From Dicyema japonicum (lineage: Eukaryota; Dicyemida; Rhombozoa; Dicyemidae), in contig RDEW01000014.1 in assembly GCA_011109175.1 (NCBI GenBank), positions 2,191 to 66,190 of the forward strand: a stretch of 64,000 nucleotides of DNA, written 5' to 3'. A program made the translations under genes and the position numbers. Of this stretch, positions 33,455 to 45,689 are shown one piece after another (the first letter of the stretch is position 1; each line of letters begins with the position of its first letter). The notes beneath the pieces were generated by a model. It was not told where the DNA came from. It searched no databases and saw only the letters and a program-made list of their open reading frames with translations.

Positions 33455-33880
33455 ATTGACTGCTTTGCACCTGAATATCTTTGAGATCCGATCCTCTTTC
33501 TTTTCGCTCCTTATGTTCTCATCACTATTGTTTCCTCTTCTAATAGTTCCATCATCTGGATTAATGTCAAATCTTTTATCACATCTGATCTGGAGACCTT
33601 GCCGAATCTCAATATCTCCTTACGTGGACGTGAGAAACGTATTCAACAAAACATTTATTATTTATCGATGATCTGAAGATACTTGCGGGGAAGAGATTTA
33701 TGATTATTTCGATGTTGTTTGTCTCAAAAGAAGTACGAAAAGTTGGCAACTAATCTTGAATCCATGAATGAAGTGAAATTTCTGCATGGACAAGAGAGCT
33801 ATCGGTACCTCGGTGTTTTTCGAGGACAAGGAAGTAATATCATGAAGTCTTGAACAATATTGCTGAAAAATGTGAGAAAG
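33455..33880 (+). pseudogene. Non-LTR RT relic (R2-like, tentative)
   Basis: The plus strand has, in separate frames, IDDLKILAGK at about 33665 and EVKFLHGQESYRYLGVFRGQ at about 33760-33820. The pair MDDLKLxA followed by ExYxYLG is characteristic of one group of R2-like RTs. The upstream frame 33456-33671 would cover motif B but is degenerate. It may belong to the same family as the linker at 13340-14060. Confidence 0.45.
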
Positions 33881-33884
33881 AGGA

Positions 33885-33925
33885 CTATATAAACTTGTTC
33901 CGCGGACTCCAGGTTGGGAACCACT
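33885..33925. repeat. hAT-like element end
   Basis: GCGGACTCCAGGTTGGGAAC, followed by CACTG, is the complement of CAGTGGTTCCCAACCTGGAG, the standard start of many hAT/Charlie-type elements. It probably marks the right end of a non-autonomous hAT insertion; the left end was not located. Confidence 0.5.
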
Positions 33926-34200
33926 GCTTTAGAGAATACCATTCTTGATAGAGATTCAGATGTGACTGTATGAGGTTCGTGACATGTAGAATTCCAGTAG
34001 CAGCAACTGCTCCAGCCTTCAATAAAACGTCCACGGAATTATATTCCCTCATTATATTACTTTTCGCTTTCTTTAGTTTGGTCTCATTGACCACAGATGC
34101 CCTTCGTAACTAGTGCTAGTTCATTATGCTTTTTCTTTAAGGATCGGGCATTAACTAGCACTACCTTGCTTCTTTAAAGCCCAGGTCGCTATCTCCATTA
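33926..34200 (-). pseudogene. LINE endonuclease N-terminus relic
   Basis: The minus strand at 34180-34100 reads KVVLVNARSLKKKHNELALV, then in another frame VVNETKLKKAKSNIMREY. NARSLxxKxxEL followed by ET-x-L is the usual start of an AP-type LINE endonuclease. Further text is lost at the hAT-like end. Confidence 0.45.
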
Positions 34201-34469
34201 AAATCCACCTGCGGAATCGATCACAGATGGTTTAGCTGTGAAATAATCTCCGATATTTCCGTATATACCTTCTCTGATGGATTGGATGGGACTTGATTGG
34301 AACGTAACTGTCTGTGCTTACACGTTCTCCCAATATGTCACACGGACCAAGCGATGCCTATGGGCAGCCCGTTACATTAACCTTGCACTAAGATTAACCG
34401 CATTTAATTTCATTATTGATTTAATAACTACAAAGAATATTAATTAAAAAAAAACAAAATTGCAGTTAG

Positions 34470-34850
34470 GGTAGTATTAGGAAAGTGCTGCTGCTGACAT
34501 TACGAAGTAAGCGTTTCCGTGGTCGACTGCAGTCCCCATCCGGTTTCTGCGCACGTCTTTCTTGCAATAGGCCAATTTCCATTGTTTTCCGTCAGGAACG
34601 AGGCTTTGATACTTCCCACAGAACCGGGCGTTTCGATTTCCATCGGTACAAAACGAAAGGGGTCTCCAATTCCACAATATTTTTTATCTTGATTTTCTCA
34701 TCAAGATCGGCTAACGTTACAGCAGACTGCGTCGAAGTGAGCATCATTGAGTTAGAAACAGAATCAACACAAAAACAGAATCAACACAAGTGCAGTCCCA
34801 CACTAGCGATTTTCCCTCAGAGAATTTAAATATTGTTAGCCCATCCGGCC
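34470..34850 (-). mobile_element. LINE family X, 3' terminal fragment (copy X5)
   Basis: The minus strand reads FSEGKSLVWDCTCVDSV (34830-34780), then ADLDEKIKIKN and FRFVPMEIETPGSVGSIKAS. These match the last part of X3 at 18580-18890 (GKSLV-DCTIVD, KIKKY, RFVPVANETSG). Here the Trp of VWD is kept. The frame is broken between the segments. Confidence 0.7.
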
Positions 34851-35009
34851 TATTCCCCTCTCCGGAAATAATTTAAGTAACTATTTTTTAGTCTAGCACA
34901 TTCCTACAGTCGACATTACTCCATTTAAATTTTTTATCTATTAAATTAAATATTTAAAACTACCTCAACTCTTTATTCAGAAAAATATTAATTATTTCTG
35001 CAGCGGAAT

Positions 35010-35170
35010 AATATGAGACTTTAAATTATCCAGTAGCAACCAAGGATTTGTTCCAATATCCTTTTTAACTCGAACCCATTTATTAATGTTTTTAATTCAC
35101 ACTTTATCTCCCTCACTAAAATTATATTTACAAGTATGGACATTCATTTTTCCTGTTCATAGCCTTGTAA
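35010..35170 (-). pseudogene. LTR-element integrase C-terminal relic
   Basis: The minus strand reads VHTCKYNFSEGDKV, then KNINKWVRVKKDIGTNPW and LLDNLKSHIIPLQK. The first part parallels VHCSKYNYAIGDQVTF in the integrase relic at 21405-22075, so the two belong to one retroelement family. One TGA interrupts after GDKV. Confidence 0.5.
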
Positions 35171-36718
35171 TAACTCGAATCTTCTACAATCGGTTTGATT
35201 TCGATATTGAATCTTGTCGCATTCGGTAACAAATTATCTGACTTGGAAATATCTGCATATAGATTTTAAACCGAATAACGTGTATGTCAATAGATTCTGG
35301 AGTCGAACAATTAACCGAATCCCCCATTTGCTATGGAATCACACACTCTTTACTTAAATTATCTAAGATATATATAACCATGAATTATTGAATTTATTCC
35401 CTTAATTCCTCGATATCTTTCGAAGGACTTTCGCCAGATTATGAATGGGCAGAAACGTTGTAACTGTACGCAGCATATTATAACTTAGCAAATGTCACTT
35501 TTTGTTGGGACTAAATACCATTATTTACATACTCCAAAGTAACTCCCGTACATGGGATTTGCTGGTCATTGAAAATCAGAGATTACGTGGGTGTCAGCGT
35601 TCTATTTGAGGTTAATATTACATGCGGGATTTCTCCGCGCTTGTGGACGATGAGTTTGACTCTAACTATCCGCTCAGGTGATCGAATGGGTCTAACTTTC
35701 AGGACACATTGGTCTCTAGATGCAAGGACTATGTCATCCAAGAATGTCAGAATCATTCTTCCGTCTTAGATCTCTGTTGAAATAAACACATCACACGTCA
35801 ATCTCATTCTTAGCTCGAAAATAAAAAATGCTAATGGGGGACGGACTTGAACTTGGATTTTCAAGTTGGTGATCTAACAAATTTGAATTGGCGGACCTTA
35901 TGAGTGTCCTCTCGTCATTCCGTGAAATGCATGTGTTCTCATAGGCTTTGTTCCTGGCAGTTAAGATCAGAACTGGTGACTGTTTTTTCCTTGGAAAAAT
36001 GAAAATTTGATGGATTCCAGTATTTTTAATCAAAAATGTGAAAATAGCATCGAATAATTCAACAACTTTTGACAAAGCTCTTCCATAGAAAGCAACATAC
36101 AGCTTAAAGGGTGTGATAGACTACCAAGATCCACGTTCTTCGCGTATATTCATTGGATTCTCCGTCATTGCAGAGAGCCAACCTGATTAACCGAATATTT
36201 CATGATCACGTGACCAAAAAGGAGCCAAATGATAAATCATCCAGAAGTTAAAGACCAAAAAATCTTTAGAAAAAAGCCAAATGATAAATTAAAGTATATT
36301 CGTTGATTCACTAAACTGGAGGCGGAAGGGTCTGTTAGATTTACTGCCTTGATATCTCTTTATCCAAAAGAGTGGTCTTAAATTTAGATGCAGGATCCAC
36401 GAGCCGCCACACAAGAGTAAGATACCTTGTTCTTCCAATTATAAAGGCGACTTTCAGAGGACTTTATGTAAAAACAGAGGACCAAACAGATTTTTCAGCG
36501 TAGTCATAATTGTTGCCAAGGTTAGGCTAAATCTCGTTCAAATTATAAAAACTTAATTCTCGAATATTCTAAAACTTCAAAGACAAAAATTAAGGCAACA
36601 AATCACAATGAAATAAAAAAGTAAATATTTAGGAGAATAAAATTCATAATACAACATTAAAGTTTCAACATGGCCACAATCTCGATTCTGACTGACAAAT
36701 GACTCAAGAAAACCCACC
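35171..36718. other. No gene recognised
   Basis: Small open frames on both strands (35569-35769, 35791-36075) lack convincing motifs. LTFLDDIVLASRD on the minus strand near 35740 is suggestive of RT motif C but stands alone. Confidence 0.35.
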
Positions 36719-37162
36719 ATGTTTTTATCAATTTCTCCATTCTACACAATCACTCAACCAAACAACCGATTTCTTGAAACTATCTTTCATTTTAGAGTCC
36801 AACTGCTCATCCATTTATTACATCAAATAGGCATTCCAGTTCTTCGTCCACTTCCTTCTCAACCTCCTCATCAAACAACAGTCTTCTCAAAGAATTCTCC
36901 AACTGGTCAACATCAACTCCCAAAGACTACAAGTAAACAAACTACCAACTCATCTAAAGTGACCACTCCATCACCTCTAACTCAGCGGCAACAAAGCCGT
37001 CCATTGCATTGGGGACCACGTTCTTACCAGAAGAAGACCTCAGGATTTCCTCAAATTTCCCATGGTCTATTTTCATCCAGTCCTAACATTCGTCACCCCC
37101 ACATCACCTACGACATAAAATCACTAAAACCTTCAAAATTTAAGTTACAACCAGAGACATAA
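36719..37162 (+). CDS. Unassigned 147-codon open frame rich in P, S, T and Q
   Basis: This is the longest uninterrupted plus-strand frame outside the transposons. The middle is low-complexity (KTTSKQTTNSSKVTTPSPLT) and the end reads ITYDIKSLKPSKFKLQPET. An ATG at 36700 in another frame (MTQENPPCFYQ) lies just upstream. I recognise no domain. It could be the ORF1 or gag-like part of a retroelement, or part of a host gene whose other exons I cannot see. Confidence 0.35.
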   Translation: MFLSISPFYTITQPNNRFLETIFHFRVQLLIHLLHQIGIPVLRPLPSQPPHQTTVFSKNSPTGQHQLPKTTSKQTTNSSKVTTPSPLTQRQQSRPLHWGPRSYQKKTSGFPQISHGLFSSSPNIRHPHITYDIKSLKPSKFKLQPET

Positions 37163-38810
37163 TCTAAATTTTTGGGGGACAATATCTTCCACTTATTCTC
37201 GCAGCTACTCGCATAGAACTTTTCAGCAGTACGTTTCAGGTCACAATGAAATGTACTCCCCTCAACATCGCCCTTCAATAATCATAATCATAACCCGAAA
37301 ATATCCAGATTTATTGAGGACATCAAAAAATGCATGTTTTTTCTACAAAAATGCATGTGCCTGAGGACTGAAAAACAGCCCCAAATGTCTTAATTCAACC
37401 AACGAGAGTTACTAGCTTTAACCTGAGCTCAATTGGGAGTTTACTGGGAGGAATGTCAGATGTCAGCCAACTCGACCTGGTGGGAGGGAAGAACCATTCC
37501 TGGGACAATCTGGCGAATCGATGGCGGGAAAATCAAATCTAAAGTAAAATCCCACATCAACTCTGTGCATAATCCTCGTTTCTGGCGGAAATCGTTCGGT
37601 AATACATGTCATTGCCTGTTTTAGTGATATTCGATATACGTTTGTAAGCTAAAGGTTGTCTTTGCACAAAATTGCGTATGAAGACGGATAAAAGTTGAAG
37701 ATCTCGACGGAGAAGCAATACGAGGGTTGAACGGACAAAACATGTGCTATAATGTTTGTTGTTATCAAGTTTATTTGGAAATCTACTAAATATTAGCAAA
37801 CTACTCGTTAAACCTTGAAAGAACGGCATCCTGGACTTTGGTGTGTATTTTGATTGCTACGGAATATTTGAACAACCTAAAAAATATCTGGAAATTTAAA
37901 GGAGAGGTCGAGGATGTGGAGTCCACCAGTTGAGAAGAAAATCTTCGGTTAGTGAATAGAAAACCCATCTGTCGGCATTTTCATGGTACAACCACCCGTG
38001 AATAACATCGCAGCCTCTATGAGCAGGAATTATCCATCACAGTCGACTGTACTAGAAATAAAAAATGTGGAGACTTTATCACAAAATCAGTGAAGTAAAC
38101 AGATATATTCCTCAATATGTAGACAATTAGTCATTCGTAGTCGAAATTTGCGTCACAATCGGAAGATCCGACAAATAGGGTACAATGAAGTCAGGCTGTT
38201 GAAGGTTAACTTTGGAAATAATGTGGATCCCTCGTTGTATTATATGTAATTATCGTGTAACTTTGAAAGTAAGAAAGCACTTCTGTGCATAGTTTCGATA
38301 ATTTTCCAGTAATTTAGGAAATATGTAATAATAAATTCTATTCTCACTCGTAAAAAAATTAAAAAATCATATCCTCCACTACGACTATATTTATTTAAAA
38401 AATATTAAGAAATATTAATTTTATAATAATAATTTCACGTGTGTATCACTTCAAATTAATTTTAATTAAAATTAAAAACGTGTGGAATTAATTTTTATTC
38501 TCAAATTGGCCAATTTAAAGGTTGTTGACCAATTAGAGGGACTTTACTGTAGTAATTATAAAAATTGCTCCGTAGCTCATTTCAATAAATTTCCTCCAAG
38601 CATCTTTCAATTAAAATTTTATTTACGTCAAAAACTCTTATATTTTTTACTTTAATAAATTTTTTACCATAATATTCAACAACTTTCCATATTGGTCATA
38701 ATTATTTTAGGTAGATTTTAATAATTTTTTCTCTTTTCCATCAAAGAAATAAGAAGATCAACGTCTTTAAAATATTCTCTGATTTTTGGATAAAAGTTGT
38801 TTTGTAAACT
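37163..38810. other. No gene recognised
   Basis: Short frames only (for example 37557-37829 minus), none with a motif. From 38230 on the sequence is very AT-rich. Confidence 0.4.
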
Positions 38811-40560
38811 TTAATGTTCAGCATATGCAAAGTTGGAAGGAGAGAGGCTCAGGCTTGGTGTTACCACTTTCCCATGGGAAGAGAGTGGTTCCGTTCGGTC
38901 TTCGGTCAGCTTGAGCAAGTCCAAGCGGCTCCAATTGGGGAGGGAATCCAGCAGTTTCAAGTCCTCAAGAATAACTCCGTTGATTCGCGTAGTGTCTTGG
39001 ACTCCTTCCAGCACTCCTCCGGTAGGAAAGAGCGTGAATACCTTTCGCGTCGACCATTTTTCCACACTGATGAATTTTGCAAACATCTATTCAGAGGCGG
39101 ACGAAAATTCCATTCATCGTCGCGTCGTTATCCAATATTGTTCCAAGTGAGTTACATGGTAAAGCTCTACGCCAGGCTCCATTCTCTTTCGTCGATGCAA
39201 AAGCCAGACGATTCTGATCAAGCACAGGTTTTATCTCTTCTATGATCTTTGAACATAAAAGCTTGTCCCATTTTTGTTGTTTATTAGCGTTCTTCGTGAA
39301 TCCAGCACCGAATCGTGTCCAGACTTCCCAGCAAAGCATACAACTGGTTCAGCGTTCAATCCGTTAATTAGCGTAGGATCTGGCGTGTGAGACCACTGGA
39401 AGCATCTGTCGAAGATAGGAAGGCCAGTAGGGCGAGTTCTAGTTGAGAGCGTATTTCGATTCCTCCGTAGCGAAAAGGTAGTTTGCATTGGATCCGGCCA
39501 ATTTTATCAAATGAAATGTTGAGAGTATCTTCAGTTCTCAGTTCATCTCCGTGAAACATGGGGCTGCCCGTAGAAAAAAAAGGTGAAAATTCCTGAGGAA
39601 GAATAAAGACACGTGGGAGATTTGATGTGAATTGTTGGAGTGATGTATTTTTTTCTCCAGGTGAGCTGACACATTATTTTAGTATAGAGGAGAGCCGAGA
39701 AAAATTACATTTTCGAGTTGAGTGACCGAGACATCGCGGAGATAAGTAGAAATAGCAGTCACTACACGACAGAAGTCTTCCTATGAGCAAGCAACGTTTA
39801 TAATTTCACATTTATACGGATTCGGTTCACCCAAGTGGCACAAGTGCAAAGATGGCGAACTCGACTTCCGCGACCACAAGTTCCCATTTACCACCGACGG
39901 TCTCGTTGTCCAGGTACCATAGGTTCAATGGAGTTCCTTGTTGAACTTGTCTTGGACTCAACGATGTGTTGGCCGAATATCAGCGTACATAAGGAGGCAA
40001 ATGTAAGTTTCACCAACCTGCTGATTTCCAGGATCCTAGAAATGCTAGTTTTAATGATTTCGTCTCTGCGAATGCTATTGAAAGCATTGCGGATGTCCAG
40101 TTTGACTATTCTAGCATTCGTAGTGTCTAGTGGACTGATAGCAAAGTTCCTGATTGAGTGAATTACTCCCTCGCATCCATAAGGAATTCCAACCTTAAAT
40201 TGAGTAAGATCAGTTCGAAACTTAGAATCTTGCTCGCTGTTCTGTCAGCAATCTTTCCTGTTAGGGGCCTGAATACGTTCCCTATAGCGATGGGTCTTAA
40301 CTCATCAAAAAGCTTTCTAAAGACAAACACTTGAATACAAAAATGACATACTCCGAGTGAGGTCTATACAGATAGCCCAATAACTTGTGTGTCAGAATCT
40401 TCCGCCAGTTTCCTATAGAACTTCAGCTCCGGTGCTTTGTCTCTGACTTCATTAACGTATAGGTTCAATATAATCAATTTTCTGGCTCCGAGATTCTGAA
40501 CGAGTCTCTACCAGAAAAATGCTCGAACGTTGAGGAACTGCCATCCAGTGTTAACTCCTC
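38811..40560 (-). mobile_element. LINE family X, most complete copy (X6)
   Basis: The minus strand, with shifts, reads VFVFRKLFDELRPIAIGNVF (about 40320, finger domain), ARIVKLDIRNAFNSIRRDE (40110, motif A), VQQGTPLNLWYLDNETVGG (39940-39880, B and C regions fused by a deletion), NPYKCEIINVA (39820), PFRYGGIEIRSQLELALLAF (39480-39420), VLDQNRLAFASTKENGAW (39210), SLGTILDND and finally RRPNGTTLFPWESGNT (38900). The order defines family X. The catalytic LDDG is LDNE, and several shifts are present, so it is inactive. The CCHC cluster is mostly lost near 39050. Confidence 0.75.
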
Positions 40561-41079
40561 TTGATGGTTGTGACAGATTCGTGGGCAGATCCCCAGCATA
40601 GAAAAAATTCGAAAAGTAATAATCCTCCAAAAAATGTTAGTTATAATCAATGATTTGTACCACGTGGGTAGATCTATTGGTTAAAGTTATTGAATATCTT
40701 ACGTTATTTTTGAGAGGTCTTCACCATTTGCTATAGCATACTTGGTGGAGATGATGACGTCCCTCCATTCCACCAATGTCTAATACACTTCCTGGAGAAA
40801 TTGTACTTAGGAATTTCCTTTTCACTAGGAAGAACTCATTACAATACATCTAGTCATGCATTTCTTATACATTTGGCATATGAGGTCCATTCATCCTTGG
40901 AGAAATGTTTTGAAGACCAATCTAGCCAAAAAAGATCTTCTGAGTTTCTGGAAATTCCCAGTTTCCAATACCTCTGGAATCCTCAATTCGTAAGAACCGA
41001 GGAACATAACCGTTGTGACTACTAAGATCCAGTTATTCGGCCGACACGTGCTTGTGTGGGGTCGAAGGAAAAGCATCTC

Positions 41080-41130
41080 TGCTAGGGCGCGCTGGGATCA
41101 TTTGATTAATTAGTTATTAGTGATTGTAGA
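41080..41130 (+). repeat. LINE family Y 3' end motif (plus)
   Basis: GCTGGGATCATTTGATTAAT followed by TAGTTATTAG. The same motif, GGGATCA...AATTAGTTA, ends the minus-strand family Y copies at 45.4, 45.7, 48.1 and 55.8 kb. It marks a 3' terminus whose upstream body is not recognisable. Confidence 0.55.
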
Positions 41131-41699
41131 GTCGATGAACTGTTTGTATATGACATCAAGTCCACACTGATGTGGTTTTTGGTATTAAAAATAAAACAAA
41201 AATTAAATAAATAAATTGGGTCTTTGAGAAAAATAAATAAAATAATTATGTAAATTATTTTGTCTGGTTTGTCTCTGTTTTTTAATATTTTTATTATATT
41301 CTGTCTTTTTGTGCGAGCACAGAGACTTTTCTCCAATGAGATCATCCTAATGTTGGGAGAGATCAGAATCTTAGAACTGACATTAATGGGATCACACTGA
41401 AACACGCTAAACTAACGGATTCTTTGACAAGACACAAAATCGAATATTGCCTTTTCTGTAAGACTTCAGACTATTCAACACCTCATTAATATCTACATCC
41501 CGTCTTCATCATGATGCCTGCCTAGAATTCCTACTCAACTTCAATGACGTTATCATGACCTTAATGCTAAGGACCCACTATAGTATTCGAGTCAGTTAAC
41601 AGACAGCATGAGAACAAATCGCCTCAAAACTCGAACACCTTGTCATACTGAACACCGCAACTAACACACAATATGTAGAACTGGTCTGGGAGATCCAAA

Positions 41700-42990
41700 C
41701 ACATCCCCTGACTATTCGAAATGCTCGCCATCGATCACATCGCTGATTAAATGGAATTTCATATATGACCTACCTGTCTGACTGAATCATCGTTGATGAG
41801 TCTATTTTCACCACACACAACGATCAGACGGATCTTCGCAAACTACAGGAAAACGAATTGGGATAACTTTAAGGCCGAAATAAGAAAGGTTTTGCATGAC
41901 TTTTCTATGTAAAAATTCACGTGTTCAGATAAATCTGTAGCCCTTTCAACTCTGCTATATTGTCGGCTGAGCAAGAAAGTATTCCCAAAGGCTTCATTAG
42001 ACTTTCGCTGTCAGGCAACAATTTGATGACCTATTATGGCAATACCAGTCACATTCAATGCCCAAAGATGTTTGATCTAAGAAAGTCAAACCAACACAAG
42101 GTACGAGAGTCAAATCCAAGTTCCCGTACCACTAATCTAAAATTCCCTCAACTCTTCCGCCAAAGGCCCTGATGATCAATGTATTCTCCAATTGAAAGAC
42201 CTCGGACTAACGGAATCAATGCTCTCTTGGCCATTGATGAATTCTCAATCAACTCATGTTTTATTCTTGTTATGGAAAAAAACTGATAATTATCCATGTA
42301 CTCAAAAACATCAAGGATTTCTCCTCCCCTTCTTCCTACAGAACTATTTCTCTCACCTCAGCTGTATCAATGGTTTTTGGAAATAACAGTCTTGAACGAG
42401 ATATCATGCCACCTCAACCTTTCCAAATCACATAGTGGCTTTTGTTTCTTCACTCAACACCTCCCATCTATCCACCTTGGTACTGTTTTTTGCCGATGGT
42501 TTTAATAATCACTAAGATTCTTTCCGGAAGACTGGGTCAAACATGTTTTCATTCCCATGTCCCGATTCCGCTATCTTCCTAATGGTGTCCCTTGGGGATC
42601 AATTGTCTCAACATCACTTTTTAACCTATACCTCAGTAACAATTTTTTACAACCGACCGAGCATATATCTCGACAACGAACTTCCCCAAATCCTTGGAGT
42701 CACGTTTTAACAAACACGTTTAAGTATTTTGCATCGAACGGCTAGCAAAGGAGTGCCTTATATCATTGTACAACAATTCGTTAGAGCGACGCTAAACTAT
42801 GCCTCCCCAAGCTGGATCCCTTGCATAACGCCCTCCCACTTATAAATTTAGCATTGAGAACTGCAACGGTGTGTTTGAATAACTAGTCGAGATCCTGCAT
42901 CTAGGTGACCCACCTCAGAAAAAAGACCAAACCTGGGAAAACTGTATACATGACTTTGAATCAGTACTTTGGAAGATATAAACCTTTGAA
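41700..42990 (+). mobile_element. LINE family Y (Jockey/CR1-like), RT copy on plus strand
   Basis: With frequent shifts, the plus strand reads RRIFANYRKTNWDNFKAEIR (41830-41890, endonuclease-RT linker), KGPDDQCILQLKDLGLTES (42160-42220, the SPGPDGIPxxxLKxLG box), LNLSKSHSGFC and HLTTLVQFIADGF-like text (42420-42500), LPNGVPWGSIVSTSLFNLYL (42570-42630, motif B), then LNYASPSWIP and SRDPASR in the C-terminal region (42790-42900). Motif C is not seen. The copy is heavily mutated. Confidence 0.65.
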
Positions 42991-43124
42991 GATAACAAGA
43001 TACCTTAGGGGATATAAAAATACACAATTTTAGCTACGAACTGTCTCTGACACAAAGTCACCTTACTTCAAAAATTTAAATGATACCGCCTTTGGCCAAT
43101 ATATTTTTGTTTTCCAAGTCATTG

Positions 43125-43185
43125 TTAGCACATAACTTTGTAACACTTGGATATCGAGAAGGCGTTTGACCGAGTCTCCTTAAAC
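43125..43185 (+). pseudogene. RT motif A fragment
   Basis: The plus strand reads FVTLDIEKAFDRVSLNIL, a clear RT motif A (LDIxKAFDxVS). It is isolated from other RT motifs and is probably a remnant of a family Y-like element. Confidence 0.5.
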
Positions 43186-44799
43186 ATCCTAGCGACATAA
43201 ATGACCATTAATTTCAAGTCATGACTGTAATCAGGAATAAGTGATATTAAATATCCAGAAATAGAAGTATATTAATATCCAGTGTTTCCTGAAACAGTTA
43301 AATTGTATGATGCCACAGAGAAGTAGGAAAGGAAAAAATAAAAACATTGAAGCCTTCCACCAAGCTGCCAGTTGGCGCAATCTAGGTCATTAGTCTCCGC
43401 AGGGAGTTTCTTTCCATCTCTCCAACTATCAAACTTGTCTACTCCATAGGTAAGTAATAAAAACCTAGATTCCGAAAGTTACAGCAGACACCCTCTCTGC
43501 CAATGGTCTCAGGAAAACTGTGGGGATTTTGAAAATGGACAGGAGATTCCTTGTATCCTTCTTAAAGACTGCTGTGATCACTTATTAGTCTGATGTAGTA
43601 TTTATTTTTGTCCTCGAAATGGGGAAAATTAGTGTTGCAATTCTTAATTTGTCAGAAAATTTAAAAGGGATATGACCGGAAGTTAAATAGAAAAAATTAG
43701 AAATATGTAAGGAAACACAGTCAGATCTGTATAAATATGCATTTATTTGAGAGAAGTACGGAGTCTCTATATCAAGTCCGACTGAAAAGGGAAGAAATTT
43801 TATGTGAAGACTGCAATACGTCAATTTGGTACATAAAATTTTTCATTCTCTGAGATGAAATGGTTTTCCGATCAACATTAAAACTCATTGTCTTCAAAAT
43901 TGCAAATAGGATTTTAATCGAGACTTACAAGTAGTCGAACAAAAACTCATGAAATTGTTTTTAAAAAAGATTTAAAGCAGATATTGTGCATTCACTAAGA
44001 AAAAGAACAAAATAACGTGAAAATGGCAGATTTCTTATCAAATAAATAATATGATTTTTCTTTACCATTATAGTAATTTTTTTTAAAAATAACAATTTAT
44101 TGAAAAATAAAACCAAATAGTTAAAGGCTACTGGCTTCTCTCAGGATGAGGCGCATTTCCCCGGCTGCTCTCAGGATTTTTTTTCCTCAGGATTATAGTA
44201 ATTAATAATTATAAAAATAATTTTTCCACATTTTTATTAAGTTTTTTTTTTTTTTTTAAGAATACCCTTATTACTTTTGGGAAAACCTCAAAATTGGGTG
44301 ATTTTTGCTTCAATTAGTGGACGGAACTGTACCATTGAACCTAGTTAAAGACATTTTTCAAACATTTTGGTAAAATCCTGTTGAGAATCACAGAAAAAAA
44401 ATCTACAGATATATTTTGCTTCAGCTCCTCCACTTCATAACAAGATCTTCTTTGCCAAGTGGATAACTAAGTCGTGACTACAAGCATACGTTTGATTTGA
44501 CTACAATCATTATACTCCCCAAATGGCTCATCCCACATTAGACCGCCCGTTTCCGTCTTCAAAATGGAGTTAATTGTGTCCTTGAGTAACTAAACAATTG
44601 AATGTCCATTAAGCATCCATTCAGTTAAATAGCCCACGTGGTTTGTCTAAACACTGATGGTTTACCAAATGAGAAGATGTAAAGCACTATAATTAAGATC
44701 TTCCTAGAGAGTCACCCTCTTTTCTTCGAGGAACGATGAAATAAATTCAGTTAAACGAAAGGCCTCGTGTCTTGTTCTTTCGTCGGAAATTCTATTTTT
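43186..44799. other. No gene recognised
   Basis: Contains a T17 run at 44241 and short frames without motifs. A minus-strand frame at 43585-43824 is not assignable. Confidence 0.35.
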
Positions 44800-44960
44800 T
44801 GTCTGCTCAATTGAAAGAGTTCAAAAAATGATCGGGAACCTGAGTTTTTCAGAAAACCAAAAAACCATTCATGTGGAGGTATCCAGATACCCTGAAGAAA
44901 GATGCAGAGATCTAGTACTCACATTCTGAACAGTTCAGAAAGACGGGTTCGCCGGTCGCC
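44800..44960 (+). pseudogene. LINE C-terminal fragment
   Basis: ERVQKMIGNLSFSENQKT followed by PEERCRDLVLTF matches the post-RT pattern IERVQRxxTxxxxG...LExRRxxxDLIxxFK of CR1/Jockey-type LINEs. It is a short relic. Confidence 0.45.
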
Positions 44961-45369
44961 ATTTGAGGATAATTTCTAAATTGTTAGAAAATGGGATCAC
45001 CTTTAACTCCAATCCTTTTCGGGGGTTGTTAAAAAAACAAAACTGTTTACAATCGAAGTGTATTAGTTAAACTAAACTCGAATAGTTTGCGCTAAATCGG
45101 CGGGTCCATCTCATATGGCCTATGAATTAAACAGTTAAGGAATGGGGTATGTTGATAAAATCACCAAATAGTCGATCAAGCTACCATGTTTCCTTTTAAA
45201 GTTACTAAGAAAGCCAATCCACTTGATTGGTTTAGAATTTCATTGAGCTCAGACAGATTAATTAATCAAATCTCATAAACACGGACCATGTTATAATCAT
45301 AGCTCATTATAGTAAGATACCCACGAGAATTTATTTATTAATCCTAGGATTACGGAGAAAGAAAAACAA

Positions 45370-45530
45370 AAGAAAAGTCAACTAGTTAGGTGATCCCAGT
45401 GCCGCAACAAACGTGCCATTCTAGTCGAAACACATAGCTTACGGGAACCCCAAGAGGTGGGAGAAGTTATTGGATCTTTTCGTTCCTTTCCGGAATAGGT
45501 GACACCTTATCAGGTGAGCCACTAAACACC
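45370..45530 (-). repeat. LINE family Y 3' end (minus)
   Basis: The minus strand ends CACTGGGATCACCTAACTAG-TTGACTTTTC, a variant of the family Y terminal motif. The preceding ~100 nt may be the end of its ORF but are degenerate. Confidence 0.45.
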
Positions 45531-45689
45531 ACGTTATACACATTTAATTCCACATTTTATCACCAACGAGAATGCACGCTTATATTTAAATTTCAAAAAA
45601 TTTTAAAAATAAATTATTAAATATATTGGAATTTTATATATAGTGGAATTTTATTTATTTATTTAACTCCAAGACCACCAAGAAAAATA

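Noticed and set aside
35690-35770. RT motif C (LTFLDDIVLAS) on the minus strand
   Set aside because: Suggestive, but no other RT motif is in register on either side; not enough to call an element.
38833-39150. 105- and 143-codon plus-strand frames
   Set aside because: They overlap the family X C-terminal region on the minus strand, which has recognisable motifs, whereas these have none.
43585-43824. 79-codon minus-strand frame as a gene
   Set aside because: No motif, AT-rich composition and no plausible small-intron extension on either side.
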